A stretch of DNA of 64,000 nucleotides from Phialophora verrucosa (Eukaryota; Ascomycota; Eurotiomycetes; Chaetothyriales; Herpotrichiellaceae), in assembly GCA_002099365.1 (NCBI GenBank), contig MSED01000003.1:372001-436000 (forward strand). Direction: 5' to 3'. This document shows, in pieces, positions 45,470-54,176 of this stretch. A program made the translations under genes and the position numbers. How positions within the stretch are numbered: the stretch's first letter is position 1; each line of letters begins with the position of its first letter. The notes beneath the pieces are model-generated. The model saw only the letters and a list, made by a program, of their open reading frames with translations, made no database searches and had not been told where the DNA came from.

Positions 45470-45862
45470 CCAGCTACTAGATTACAAGGACCTCGAGCGC
45501 TGATTGAAGTACAACGAGTTCACCCAGACGGGCTATCGCCAGGAATCGCATTCATTTCAACGATCTACATCTACGCTTTCCTGGGAATGTCCGGCTTCTC
45601 CACGGTCGTGCACGGACCTTCGAGTACGGGTATGCCAACCGTCGGATGTCGTTGAATCATTTCCCATGGCTGGGGGTCTTGAACTTTACGGGCGCAGCCA
45701 TGTATGCTGCTCGCGTGCCGGAGATGTGGGTCCCGGGCGGAGGTTCGACATCTAGGGCAGTAGCCATCAGATCATGCATGTGCTCGTGTCCATGCAGGCT
45801 TTGTGCTTCAACCAGGGGCTGCTGCAGGCGGTTCGTGGGTGGAATGCCGAGGGAGGAAACAC
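45470..45862 (+). pseudogene. Decayed PAQR / hemolysin III-like gene remnant
   Basis: Pieces of an adiponectin-receptor/Izh-type membrane protein appear in order but in three frames. The first is LLDYKDLER, stop, LKYNEFTQTGYRQESHSF (N-terminal family block). Next comes AFLGMSGFSTVVHG, and then MSLNHFPWLGVLNFTGAAMY with AARVPEMW. The last is FDI, stop, GSSHQIMHVLV, which is the family's FDIWGSSHQI-x-HVLV His motif. Both stops (TGA at 45501, TAG at 45753) stand where a Trp is expected, consistent with G-to-A changes. The region between the N-terminal block and the later helices is missing. Intact relatives are seven-helix zinc-linked membrane proteins. This copy cannot encode one. Confidence 0.7.
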
Positions 45863-45899
45863 TTGTCCCGCGGAGCTGTTGTGATTCTGCAAGGTTACG

Positions 45900-45908
45900 T
45901 ACGGAGTA
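45900..45908 (+). repeat. TACGGAGTA intergenic motif, copy 4
   Basis: Exact copy just downstream of the PAQR remnant. Confidence 0.8.
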
Positions 45909-46155
45909 TATCGCCCTGATGCCAAAACTATTGCCGCCGGCTGGCTGGCTGGCCTTGCCGATGACGAAGATTGAGAGGTTTCCAGAAGATTCAATTGCAT
46001 GAGGCATGTGGTCGAAAGCCCTGCCGCTCGAAACCATAGCAGTTTCGTACTCTGTACACTTGGGGTTATATCCAGCCACGAGCGCCGCTTTTCGTTGACA
46101 GAGCCGTGGTACGCCGTACGCCTCGACCGGAAGGTATCGAGGTCCTGAATTCAAG

Positions 46156-46164
46156 CTACTCCGT
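46156..46164 (-). repeat. TACGGAGTA intergenic motif, copy 5
   Basis: Exact copy (TACTCCGTA on the plus strand), 9 bp beyond the SHR3 stop codon. Confidence 0.8.
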
Positions 46165-46172
46165 ACAATCTC

Positions 46173-46909
46173 TCATTTCGTCTTCTTCCCCTCCTTCCCA
46201 CTACTCGACCTCTTCACTGTCGGGCTCGACCCTTCCTGCTCCTTCTTCTCCCGTTCGGCCTTCTCCTTCTCCTGGAACGCCTTGAGCGCATGCTCGTCCG
46301 TCCTGTCGGCGTACCACTGGCCGACCTGCAGAACCAGCACGCCGACCAACACCAGCGCCAAGATCGTATTGCTCGCGGCCAAGACCTTCAGATTGTCTTC
46401 CCGCCCGAGCACACTGTCCCCGGCATTCACATCATAGCCGCGGGTGTTCACGTCGTCCAGCTCATCCTGCGTCAACTGACCAAAGCCCAGTCCGTAGCTG
46501 CCCTCGCTGACGATCCTCAGCCCCTTCACAATATTCGCGATGTACACGATCACGGCGACCATGTAGAGCACCAGGCTGCCGCCGTCGAAGAGCATGTTCG
46601 ACTCGCTCGGCTTGTACAGCTTGCTGATCAGGCCGAGAAGACCCATGCCCAGCATGATGTGCAGGATGCGCACGATCAGATTGGGCGCATTGTGCAGCAG
46701 TTTCAAATGCGCTTCGATGGCGTCGAAGTGCGACGCCGGCGTGGGCGACGACGACCACAGCAGCGGGTAGTCATAGGGAAAGAGCGAGAAGAGGATGCCC
46801 AGGAAGAAGGAGACGGCTGTAGGATACTTCTGTCAGTCATGTCGGCCGCCCAAGCATTAGAACACTTACGGCAGATGATGAGGAAGGTCGCGAATGAGAC
46901 GGAAGGCAT
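46173..46909 (-). CDS. SHR3: ER packaging chaperone Shr3
   Basis: ER membrane protein that helps amino-acid permeases fold and enter COPII vesicles. The exons are 46909-46870 and 46816-46173, with a 53-bp intron, giving 227 residues. Exon 1 encodes MPSVSFATFLIIC; exon 2 continues with FFLGILFSLFPYDYPLLW, the Shr3 hallmark. Four hydrophobic segments follow: helix 1 spanning the splice junction, LIVRILHIMLGMGLLGLIS, SLVLYMVAVIVYIANIV, and NTILALVLVGVLVLQVGQWY. The cytosolic tail is Lys/Glu-rich and ends GKKTK, a basic COPI-retrieval-like end. The length fits fungal Shr3. Divergent from the PD-(D/E)XK-like gene across 1.4 kb. Confidence 0.9.
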
Positions 46910-48293
46910 CTTGATCTTGATCTCGACCTAGCTGCTGGAGGTGGATCGTCGCAAGCTCGGGGTCTGATCCAAGTAGAGCCCAGAACGCAGAAATCAGCGG
47001 CGCCCCGACTGAGTACAGTACACCGCACCGTGATATGTTTTTCGTAGGGGCAGCTGGCCGAGATGACACCTAGTATAGACAGTCTCGGTTGCTCGTGTGC
47101 GGGACTCGAATATATCTAACGCAAAGGCGCGCCAAAGCCACCAACAAGCTGGGCGCGGCGCACGACGATTGTCAAAAAATATCGACAGGAAGATTTTCCA
47201 GGCAACAAAGAGCAATCTTATGCACACGAATGAAGGATCGAAAATGTTTGATCGAAGGTTGCGGCGAGGCCGGGCTTAGGAAGCAAGGCGCACGCGAATG
47301 CGAATGAGCTGCAAGTTGACGTTACAATTGCTTTTGGCTTTCTGGCGGTTCGTTCCTTGGCCGACCTGATAACGATAAGGCTGCCGGGTCGGAAGAGCTG
47401 TTTATCCGGGGCCGAGATTGCTTTCCACCTTGCCGTTGCCTTTGAAATCAACTTGACTCTTTGTCTGTCCCAGCTGGCCTGTCACTGAATACTGACTGAC
47501 ATTGCCCTCATGGCATTGTGGCCGCGACCGCTCCTAGTCTGGACTTCTCCGGCGAGACGCTCCTGATTGCGATCGATATTCTTCACAGGCTCTGAGCTGA
47601 TGAAGGCTGTTCACATCAATCCGGCGTCTGACTGGCGCCATTGTCGTGTTGTCGATGGTGGAGCAGGACGCTTGAAGACAATGCACTCCCGCTTACTGCT
47701 TCACGCTTGATACTAATATGCTATTGATACTCCGTACATCCCTGGATACTCAGCTCACGCACCTGCAGCCACACAGACGGACCCCGCATTGTAGCAACTG
47801 ACACAGCCTTGTCCGCAAATAGCAAGTGTTCGACGGCTTCAAGGCTGGCTGAATATGACTCTCGCTCATCGCTCGGGCTACCTGACATTGGTGCCAAGTA
47901 CGGACTGATGCTGGTGATATCTCCAGCTGTCTATCGCTTTCCATTTTCGCTAACACTTCCATTCATTTCTGGCTATCCAGCGCTCAACACCACGCTGGGC
48001 CTTGACGGATGCTCGACCACTATGTCAAGGACAATGCTGCTGACTTTGTGGGACAAGCTACTGCGGGTGAGCGTTCAGGCTGGCTGAGTCGAGTTTGCTA
48101 GTTCCTCATTCAACTGCAAAAGTTATCGCAGGTTCTATTCTCAGCTGCCTCTTGCGAGACTGCCACTGCCTGAATGGTGATATTATAAGATGTCTGCCAG
48201 CTTCTTGCTAAGCCGTGACGTTCATGAAGTCGACAGAGAAAGTTGCTTGATTTCACATCGCAGGATAGCTTCCTCGAGCACCAAGTCAAAATC
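46910..48293. promoter_or_regulatory. Divergent spacer SHR3 / PD-(D/E)XK-like gene
   Basis: 1.38 kb head-to-head spacer with one TACGGAGTA copy at 47728. Short unsupported frames only; no gene or RNA recognised. Confidence 0.4.
47728..47736 (-). repeat. TACGGAGTA intergenic motif, copy 6
   Basis: Exact copy (TACTCCGTA on the plus strand) in the SHR3 / PD-(D/E)XK-like spacer. Confidence 0.8.
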
Positions 48294-49072
48294 ATGGCCA
48301 ACACCAAAAATCAAATCGTGTTCACGGTATCGCTGCAGTCTTCACCAAACTTTTGAGGATCACATTTCCTAACGTAACACAGACACCGTCAGGTTGGAAA
48401 TATACGCTTCTGCCAGGCGAGAATCCCGACAGCTCTGCCACACCGTCCATCGCCATCATTCGCCAAGTTCTCTCGGACCCGACTCTCGTCAGTTTCATGA
48501 AGGATGCTTTCTTCCTCCAAGGCGGCTGGGAGCCCTGGCTCCAGGTTCAGGCCGCCGTTACGCTGAAACGAGCCAACGCCCATCTAAAGATCTCGCGTGA
48601 GGAAATGGTCTGGGAAGGCAGCAGAGATCGCATCGACCTATGGTTACAGGACGCGACCGCCAAGACCGCCGCTGGCATCGAGATCAAGTGTCGAAACCTC
48701 AATACAAAAGGCATCAGTGACTCCAATAACAGTCTCGCGGCCCTCATGGTCTCAGACGTGAACAAAGTCGGGAGTGACATCAAAGCAGACTACAAGAACG
48801 TTCAGGTCGGAACCACTCGAGTGGCCCAGCACGTCGACATGTTCGCCATTGCCATCACGGGCGACCCCATGGACCTCGTTTGGTCGAGACAAGCTGCCGG
48901 CGCGACGGAACCTACTTTCTGGAATTGGAGCCGGAGGACGGACATTCAGTGGTGCTACCTGTCCATGATGAAGGACCTTACCGTGGACAAAGATATAGTG
49001 AGGATGGGTCAATCTTCCATCACCAATCCACTCCCGTATGAGAACCTGTACCTCATCTGGTACAAGAAGTGA
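48294..49072 (+). CDS. Hypothetical protein with PD-(D/E)XK-like motif
   Basis: The exons are 48294-48326 and 48383-49072. The 56-bp intron has a GTATCG donor, AACACAG acceptor and CTAAC branch. The protein is 240 residues. The short first exon supplies the only ATG (MANTKNQIVFT). Residues ~78-108 contain DRIDLWLQDA followed by GIEIKCRNLN. An Asp, a ~17-residue loop, then hydrophobic-Glu-x-Lys is the core signature of PD-(D/E)XK nuclease folds. Conserved Trp/Gln residues precede it (GGWEPWLQVQAAVTL). The C-terminal half is predicted mixed alpha/beta with several Trp. No HNH, zinc or helicase part. I do not recognise a named family. Nuclease function is inference from the motif only. Confidence 0.65.
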
Positions 49073-50263
49073 TGACTGGCTGTGGTGGGAGATGGCAGAG
49101 GGGCAGGGCCCAATGCCCATATGGTTATGTGGTGGGGATGCAAGTGTCGTTTCTGCTCGATCCCGTCTGCATCTGTACGTTGCTAGTATTCTGCAACTCG
49201 AGGGCGAACGGTACAAAGCACCTCTCTGTGTTTCATCTAGTGGTTACTGTGACTTCTCGAGTTTTCCGACCGCGGCCAGGGAAAGTTGACCCCCACAGGA
49301 CTTATGCATCCAATGCACACTATCCCTGTTGCTCACACATCCGAGGCTTCAATCACAGCCGGGATGTGGTTAGTGACAGCGACAGCGACAGCATAAGAGA
49401 GACGAGCAGATTTGTGCGGAGAATGATGGGATCGCGATGGAAATACACCCGACCCTCTCGCGAGGCAACCGCAGGAGTTTGCCGATTTCTGCCCTCATCC
49501 TCCTTCCTCCCTTTCCCTTCCTTTTGAGCAACCCCCTCCATTAGCCAGATGCCTAACGATGCAGCACCGACGCAGGTACCCCGAAGAAGACGAATAGCCT
49601 CGTGAGGAGTCATTTGTAGCGGTGTGAAGAGGCCTCCATCTTCAGCGTCGGTCATCTCCATCCATCACTTACTGACTCGCTCACCCACGAATTCGATACC
49701 AATGTGTCTCGTGTCTATACAAACATACATCACCATGGACACGGTGTCGCAAGTATGATTTCTCCTCAATCCAGCTCAGCAACGCGCCCTCCCGGCACTG
49801 CATGTGTCTTTACAGTCACCTCCCACAGCCGAGGGTCAGGACGACCACTTCCATCCCAGCGCAGTAGCGCTTGCAACTAATGCACGCAAAGCCCTCCGGC
49901 ATGTCGTCGAGGATGCTTCGCTGTCCCAACATCAACACGTGGCACGATTCGCGAAGGTCAAGGCGAAATCCATGGAAACAAACCATTAAGCGAAGATGGA
50001 GAAGAAAGACACAGAAGCAGAAGCAGAAGCAGAAGCAGACGCAGACGCAGGGGGGGAAATGGTTATATAACTACACACTGGAGCTGGTGGGAGAGGGAGA
50101 GCTCTCTCATCCGTATTCGGAACGAGATTCCATCTCTACGTGTATATACGTGCTTCCTGCTGTTGTCCATACAATAATATCAAGACCCTCAGCCAACCAA
50201 CAGGGCATCATCTGTCTGCATCGTGCCCGACATAAAACTTGAGGTCGACAAGGGAGGAGAACC
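49073..50263. other. Intergenic spacer with simple repeats
   Basis: 1.19 kb. It contains GACAGC repeats at about 49375-49392 and AGAAGC/AGACGC repeats at 50011-50050. No gene recognised. Confidence 0.45.
50011..50050 (+). repeat. AGAAGC / AGACGC hexamer repeat
   Basis: About four AGAAGC-type units followed by two AGACGC-type units and a G run, in intergenic DNA about 210 bp before the SnoaL-like gene. Confidence 0.8.
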
Positions 50264-50920
50264 ATGCTGATGCCGGTCCCGCTCCGGCACCTTGCAACCG
50301 TCTGCTTTGCACTCATTGGCCTGTCGTGCTGGTCCTCGGTCTCAGTCTTCGGCGGCGACGCGCACCAAAACCAGCCTGACCTTCACCCTCACAGTAGTCT
50401 CGGTATACGAGTACTGCCACGCTCGATGATGGCCGAAGCGCACCCCTCGCCTCCGCAGCGTGCATGCACCAACTCGACGACGGAATCGACGCGCTCCTTC
50501 GTCGAGTCGCTCTTCACGGCCGTCGCGCTCGACAACTTCGGCGCCTCCTTCGCCGCGGCCCTCTCGGACGACCTGGTCTGGACGGTCACGGGGAGCAGTC
50601 CGATCGCGGGCACGTACGACGGCAAGCAGACGTACATCGACAAGGTGCTGACGCCGCTGCGCGACGTGCTGGTGACGCTCCCCGTGCCGATCGTGGAGCA
50701 CATCTTCGCCGACGGCGACTGGGCCGTCGTCAACTGGCGGAGCGAGGGCGTCTACGGCAAGAACGGCGCCAACTACGACATGCAGTACGCGTGGTTGATG
50801 AGGACCGAGGTCCAGGACGACGATGGGGAGCGCAAGATCGTCGACGTCACGGGCTTTTACGACAGTGTCAAGGTCACGGCCGTGTTTGAGGGTTACGTCT
50901 TTAATACTACAAAGGTGTGA
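50264..50920 (+). CDS. Secreted SnoaL/NTF2-like protein
   Basis: Single-exon gene of 218 residues. The first ~30 residues (HLATVCFALIGLSCWSSVSV) look like a signal peptide. A Pro/His-rich linker follows. From residue ~75 a cone-shaped NTF2/SnoaL-like domain is suggested: RSFVESLFTAVALDNFGASF, then DDLVWTVTGSSPIAGTYDGK, YIDKVLTPLRDV, and the late strands WAVVNWRSEGVYGKNG and YDMQYAWLMR. Members are cyclases, dehydratases or ligand-binding proteins with no universal catalytic residue. The coding DNA is notably GC-rich. The C-terminus is hydrophilic and ends FNTTKV without a GPI tail. Fold assignment is reasonable; function is unknown. Confidence 0.72.
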   Translation: MLMPVPLRHLATVCFALIGLSCWSSVSVFGGDAHQNQPDLHPHSSLGIRVLPRSMMAEAHPSPPQRACTNSTTESTRSFVESLFTAVALDNFGASFAAALSDDLVWTVTGSSPIAGTYDGKQTYIDKVLTPLRDVLVTLPVPIVEHIFADGDWAVVNWRSEGVYGKNGANYDMQYAWLMRTEVQDDDGERKIVDVTGFYDSVKVTAVFEGYVFNTTKV

Positions 50921-52403
50921 GTGAGTTGCAGGCATATCGCGACGTGGACTGCGTACAGCCATGGTGTCGGATGGATGCATCCGATCCCGAGCCAGACATA
51001 TATGTACCAAGTAATGATTGATGATTGATGCTTGATCCATTTGCTTTGCTCTGTACCAAGTACATACTCAGATACGGAGAGGCCGTACTTCAGGGGTCAC
51101 TGGCTGGCTGGCTGGCTGGCTGACCGACCGACCGACCGACCAGCCGCAGCATCTTGTGTTAATACCGGCTGCGGGACAACATTTTGGTGGCCACATGAGA
51201 CCGAAGAGGCTCACATACGAGTACCTAGACTGCAGCGCCCTTGAGGTGGCCTGAAAGAGATCCCGAGCGACTGTTGTGGTGGGAGTGGGCACAATGGTAG
51301 GTTTGGAATGGGCGAGCTGAATGCTCTACATACATCCTGGACATACATGTAGCTGGCTTCAGAGACACAAGCTTCGATAGCGCTCAATTGCCCTTCTCAC
51401 CGTCGCGACTGCAGGATGCGCTTCTACTGAGGGTCGATACTCTAAATATGCAAGACCACTAGACTTGGATCGCAGTACAGCCGTTGACTGGTCGCCAGAG
51501 CGATCTCCTCTGTGCTCTCTACCGGAGTCCAGCAAATCAGACGCCAGCGCTGGCTCATCATCCATTTGTCAATGACAACAACTACAACCACCCGTACGAG
51601 TCCGAGTATTACTCGTATCTGGTCTTCTTTTCCTGCCGGACTAAAAATAACAGGTCGCTCACAATCGCTCTCTCTCTCTCCGCTTTTGTCAAATGAGAAA
51701 TCACCCAGCGGCTGACCGGTCTGGCAATTCTGCGATCGGCCCCCCCGCCAGCAAGACGGTCATCTCAAACAAGTGGCTGCGCGTGTTCGAGGAAGCGCCG
51801 GACCCACGCAGTCAGGAGGCACCCGCCTGCGTCGACAAGCCAACCAGGCGTTCCCGTTGCGTAGCGCAGTTCCAGCTCTGCGGTACAGCGGGGCCTCCGA
51901 CTTCCCTCCCGTGTCGCACCATCCAATGGATGTCAACTCGAAGCACGCTAGAACATTTGGAGGGGCGTTTGGCCCTGGGAGATTGGTCTTTTAGTCTCTT
52001 GCTAATCTTGGAGTCTCTGCGCTGGCAACGCGAGAAAGAGGAGGGGGTGATGTCACTGCCCGAAATGAGCATCTTGCCCGCCGCTTTATCCCCCGCCAAA
52101 CCCGTGTCGGGTTCGTGTGTTTCCCCCCCGTTCAGGAGAGTTGCAACATGGGCCGGCTGCTTGAACTACTGTACCTTCCGCTGTGATATCTGCGGGTGAG
52201 GTACTCCCATCAACAACCCCTGCGTTGGACCACGACCAAGACAGCATAGGTACCGACGGTCAGGTTGCATGTGCAAGTGCCTTGTGTGGCCTCCTCGACA
52301 CTCTGCTTTACCCCTGAAAGACTGTTGGGATTTCCCTGACTCTGTAGCAGTCTTCAGGCACTGTCTGCAAGTACTGAGAGCGCTTCCCTTCGGCCTCTGC
52401 ACG
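50921..52403. other. Intergenic spacer with microsatellite
   Basis: 1.5 kb after the SnoaL-like gene. It contains the TGGC/GACC tetranucleotide repeats at 51101-51141. No gene recognised, although several unsupported frames exist. Confidence 0.4.
51101..51141 (+). repeat. Adjacent (TGGC)n and (GACC)n tetranucleotide repeats
   Basis: About five TGGC units are immediately followed by about five GACC units, a compound microsatellite. Confidence 0.9.
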
Positions 52404-53345
52404 AGTGTATTCGTACGGGGACGACTGGCTGACCGCAAATCGATGCACGCGGGTATCCAACCAACGATGCCGCGCCGAAGCTCACTCACTCTCCAGCTCG
52501 GATTCAATGATGTTATACATAGTATATTGCTGCGCAGCGTCTCCAAAGGTCCTGGCGCCTATCCTACGTAATCCCCAATCCCAATCAGCGAATCGAATGC
52601 GTTCCATCCAAGCAATCGCTGCAGTGGATCGGTGATCGAAAAGCAGTCGTGGCCCAATAATGTGCCCAGGAAGCCTGTGATCAGAAGCGGCTGAAGATCC
52701 GGTTGCCACGTTTTCTGCGGGCCTTCTGCGTCCTCGCCTCCAGGAACTCTGGTGGGAAAAGAGGACGCGCTCAGGCTGTCGAGGTTGGGAATTTGAGCCA
52801 AGTGGGATAGACAATCCAGGGTTTGGGAGAAGTATCTTAGTCATTGGTTGTATATGGCTTTTTATCTCCATCCTTGCGGAGAGGGAATTGAGGAATTGAG
52901 CCATCACCATTGCCTCCAAATATCACGGATCCGGAGTCTTTGGCCTGCTCTGATCGCGGAATCCGGCTGCGGAGACCATCCTAGTCCTTCGCCAAAAAGA
53001 ACACTGCTTTTCAGAATTCCACCCATATCCCATTGTAAATCTCCAAGCGGATCGTAAAACGAGACCAAGTAATATCCGTCCATGTCCAGCCCATGCAAGG
53101 TCGTAAAGCTTCGCAACATACTGTTTCGGAACAGTTGAACTCCTTCCGCTCAGAATTGGTGCCCTCACCGTATCCGAACGCCAAGCGCCCTCGCCAAAAA
53201 TGTAGTGGTATCATGTACAACAAAATCAATAGCAGGTTCCGTCGTAAGTCCCATAATTGTTCCAGCAGGTGGAACAAGATCCAGTGTTCTGTCTCTGTCG
53301 GCACGTCTAAAGTTTGGATTCAAAGGCCCGCCTATGAAAGGTCAT
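52404..53345 (-). other. Coding-like patch, no intact gene resolved
   Basis: On the minus strand several protein-like stretches follow each other in different frames. They are RTLDLVPPAGTIMGLTTEPA (about 53310-53170), then LHGLDMDGYYLVSFYDPLGD with VLFGEGLGWSPQPDSA (about 53119-52904), then LAQIPNLDSLSASSFP with PLLITGFLGTLLGHDCFS (about 52801-52559). A GTGAGG donor at about 53167 and CAG acceptors are available, but I could not build a complete, phased model with start and stop. It may be a spliced lineage-specific gene or a decayed one. No family recognised. Confidence 0.3.
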
Positions 53346-53354
53346 GTATGTCCC

Positions 53355-54176
53355 TCAAGCCACAGCCGTCGGAGGAGTCGTGATTGCCGCGGGTTGAGTC
53401 AACGTCAACGAGGTGGGTGATGTGGTGATGGCTGACGGTGAATCGACCAGTGTCGACGGGAAATCGGACTCTTTGATGACAGTCGCTTCTTTCGAGGCGA
53501 TGGGGGGAGGGGGCATTTCCGCTGCCTCAACTTTGCGTTTCTTGCCTTTTGGGGCTGGCTCAAGAGGCGGTGACCGTTTGTATGTCACTGTTCTCGTGAC
53601 TACCGATCGAACACTGACGGGCTTGGTACATGCGCTTCTCGGAGGCTCAAAGAACCGACGGGTCGCGCTCTCACAAGTCCAATCTGCAGGGGAGAAGGGT
53701 GAATAGATGCCACCGGTACTCATCCCGCTCAAGGCCGTCCGCGGAGATGGCCCACAGGTGGTTGGCGAAAATGCCGGAGAATGCGGTATCCGAAGTCGTC
53801 TCAAGGCCGTCGGCGTTCTACGACTGAGTGGAGTTGGTGGGACGGAGCTGGAAGGTGACTTGTGGCTTTCGCTTCGGCTCGATGACAGACTCGAGGACGT
53901 TGAGGCGTTCGAGATCATAGAATATCTTGTGCATGTCGACTCGTCCGACATTGATCTTTGGAGCGCGCTCGGGGGAGGACTGGCCAGCGTCGGGGTCAAG
54001 GCTTTGAGGAAGTCTGTGTAGGCTACCGGCGGCGTGATCGGTGTTTTTAGGCTCGCATTTTCTTGCTTGATCACCGCAGAGGCGCACGAAACCGGGGTGC
54101 CAACGATCTCGGAAGGGAAAGAGGCGGATTTGGGGGTCTGGAGGGGTGGGAGAACCGGGCGGCTGATTGCAGGCAT
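53355..54176 (-). CDS. Conserved disordered Ser/Pro/Thr-rich protein
   Basis: Single-exon protein of 273 residues from the ATG at 54176. The open frame extends 61 codons further upstream without another ATG. The most ordered part is near the N-terminus: LKTPITPPVAYTDFLKALTP then SPPPSALQRSMSDEST. It is followed by Ser-rich sequence, TALRRLRIPHSPAFSP, a short Trp-containing segment (FSPADWTCESATRRFFEPPR) and a basic KGKKRKVEAAE stretch that may be a nuclear signal. The TPP/SPP repeats offer proline-directed kinase sites. It resembles the small fungal-specific group whose members begin with a YTDFL motif. No function is known to me. Confidence 0.65.
   Translation of the reverse strand: MPAISRPVLPPLQTPKSASFPSEIVGTPVSCASAVIKQENASLKTPITPPVAYTDFLKALTPTLASPPPSALQRSMSDESTCTRYSMISNASTSSSLSSSRSESHKSPSSSVPPTPLSRRTPTALRRLRIPHSPAFSPTTCGPSPRTALSGMSTGGIYSPFSPADWTCESATRRFFEPPRSACTKPVSVRSVVTRTVTYKRSPPLEPAPKGKKRKVEAAEMPPPPIASKEATVIKESDFPSTLVDSPSAITTSPTSLTLTQPAAITTPPTAVA

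Larger units (their letters stand above)
45863..46172. other. Spacer between PAQR remnant and SHR3
   Basis: 310 bp containing two TACGGAGTA copies (45900 and 46156). No gene recognised. Confidence 0.45.

Noticed and set aside
46290..46931. 213-codon open frame on the plus strand
   Set aside because: Antisense of SHR3; His/Gln-rich shadow of hydrophobic codons.
50342..51040. 232-codon open frame on the minus strand
   Set aside because: Antisense of the GC-rich SnoaL-like gene; Arg/Asp/Val-rich composition typical of a shadow frame.
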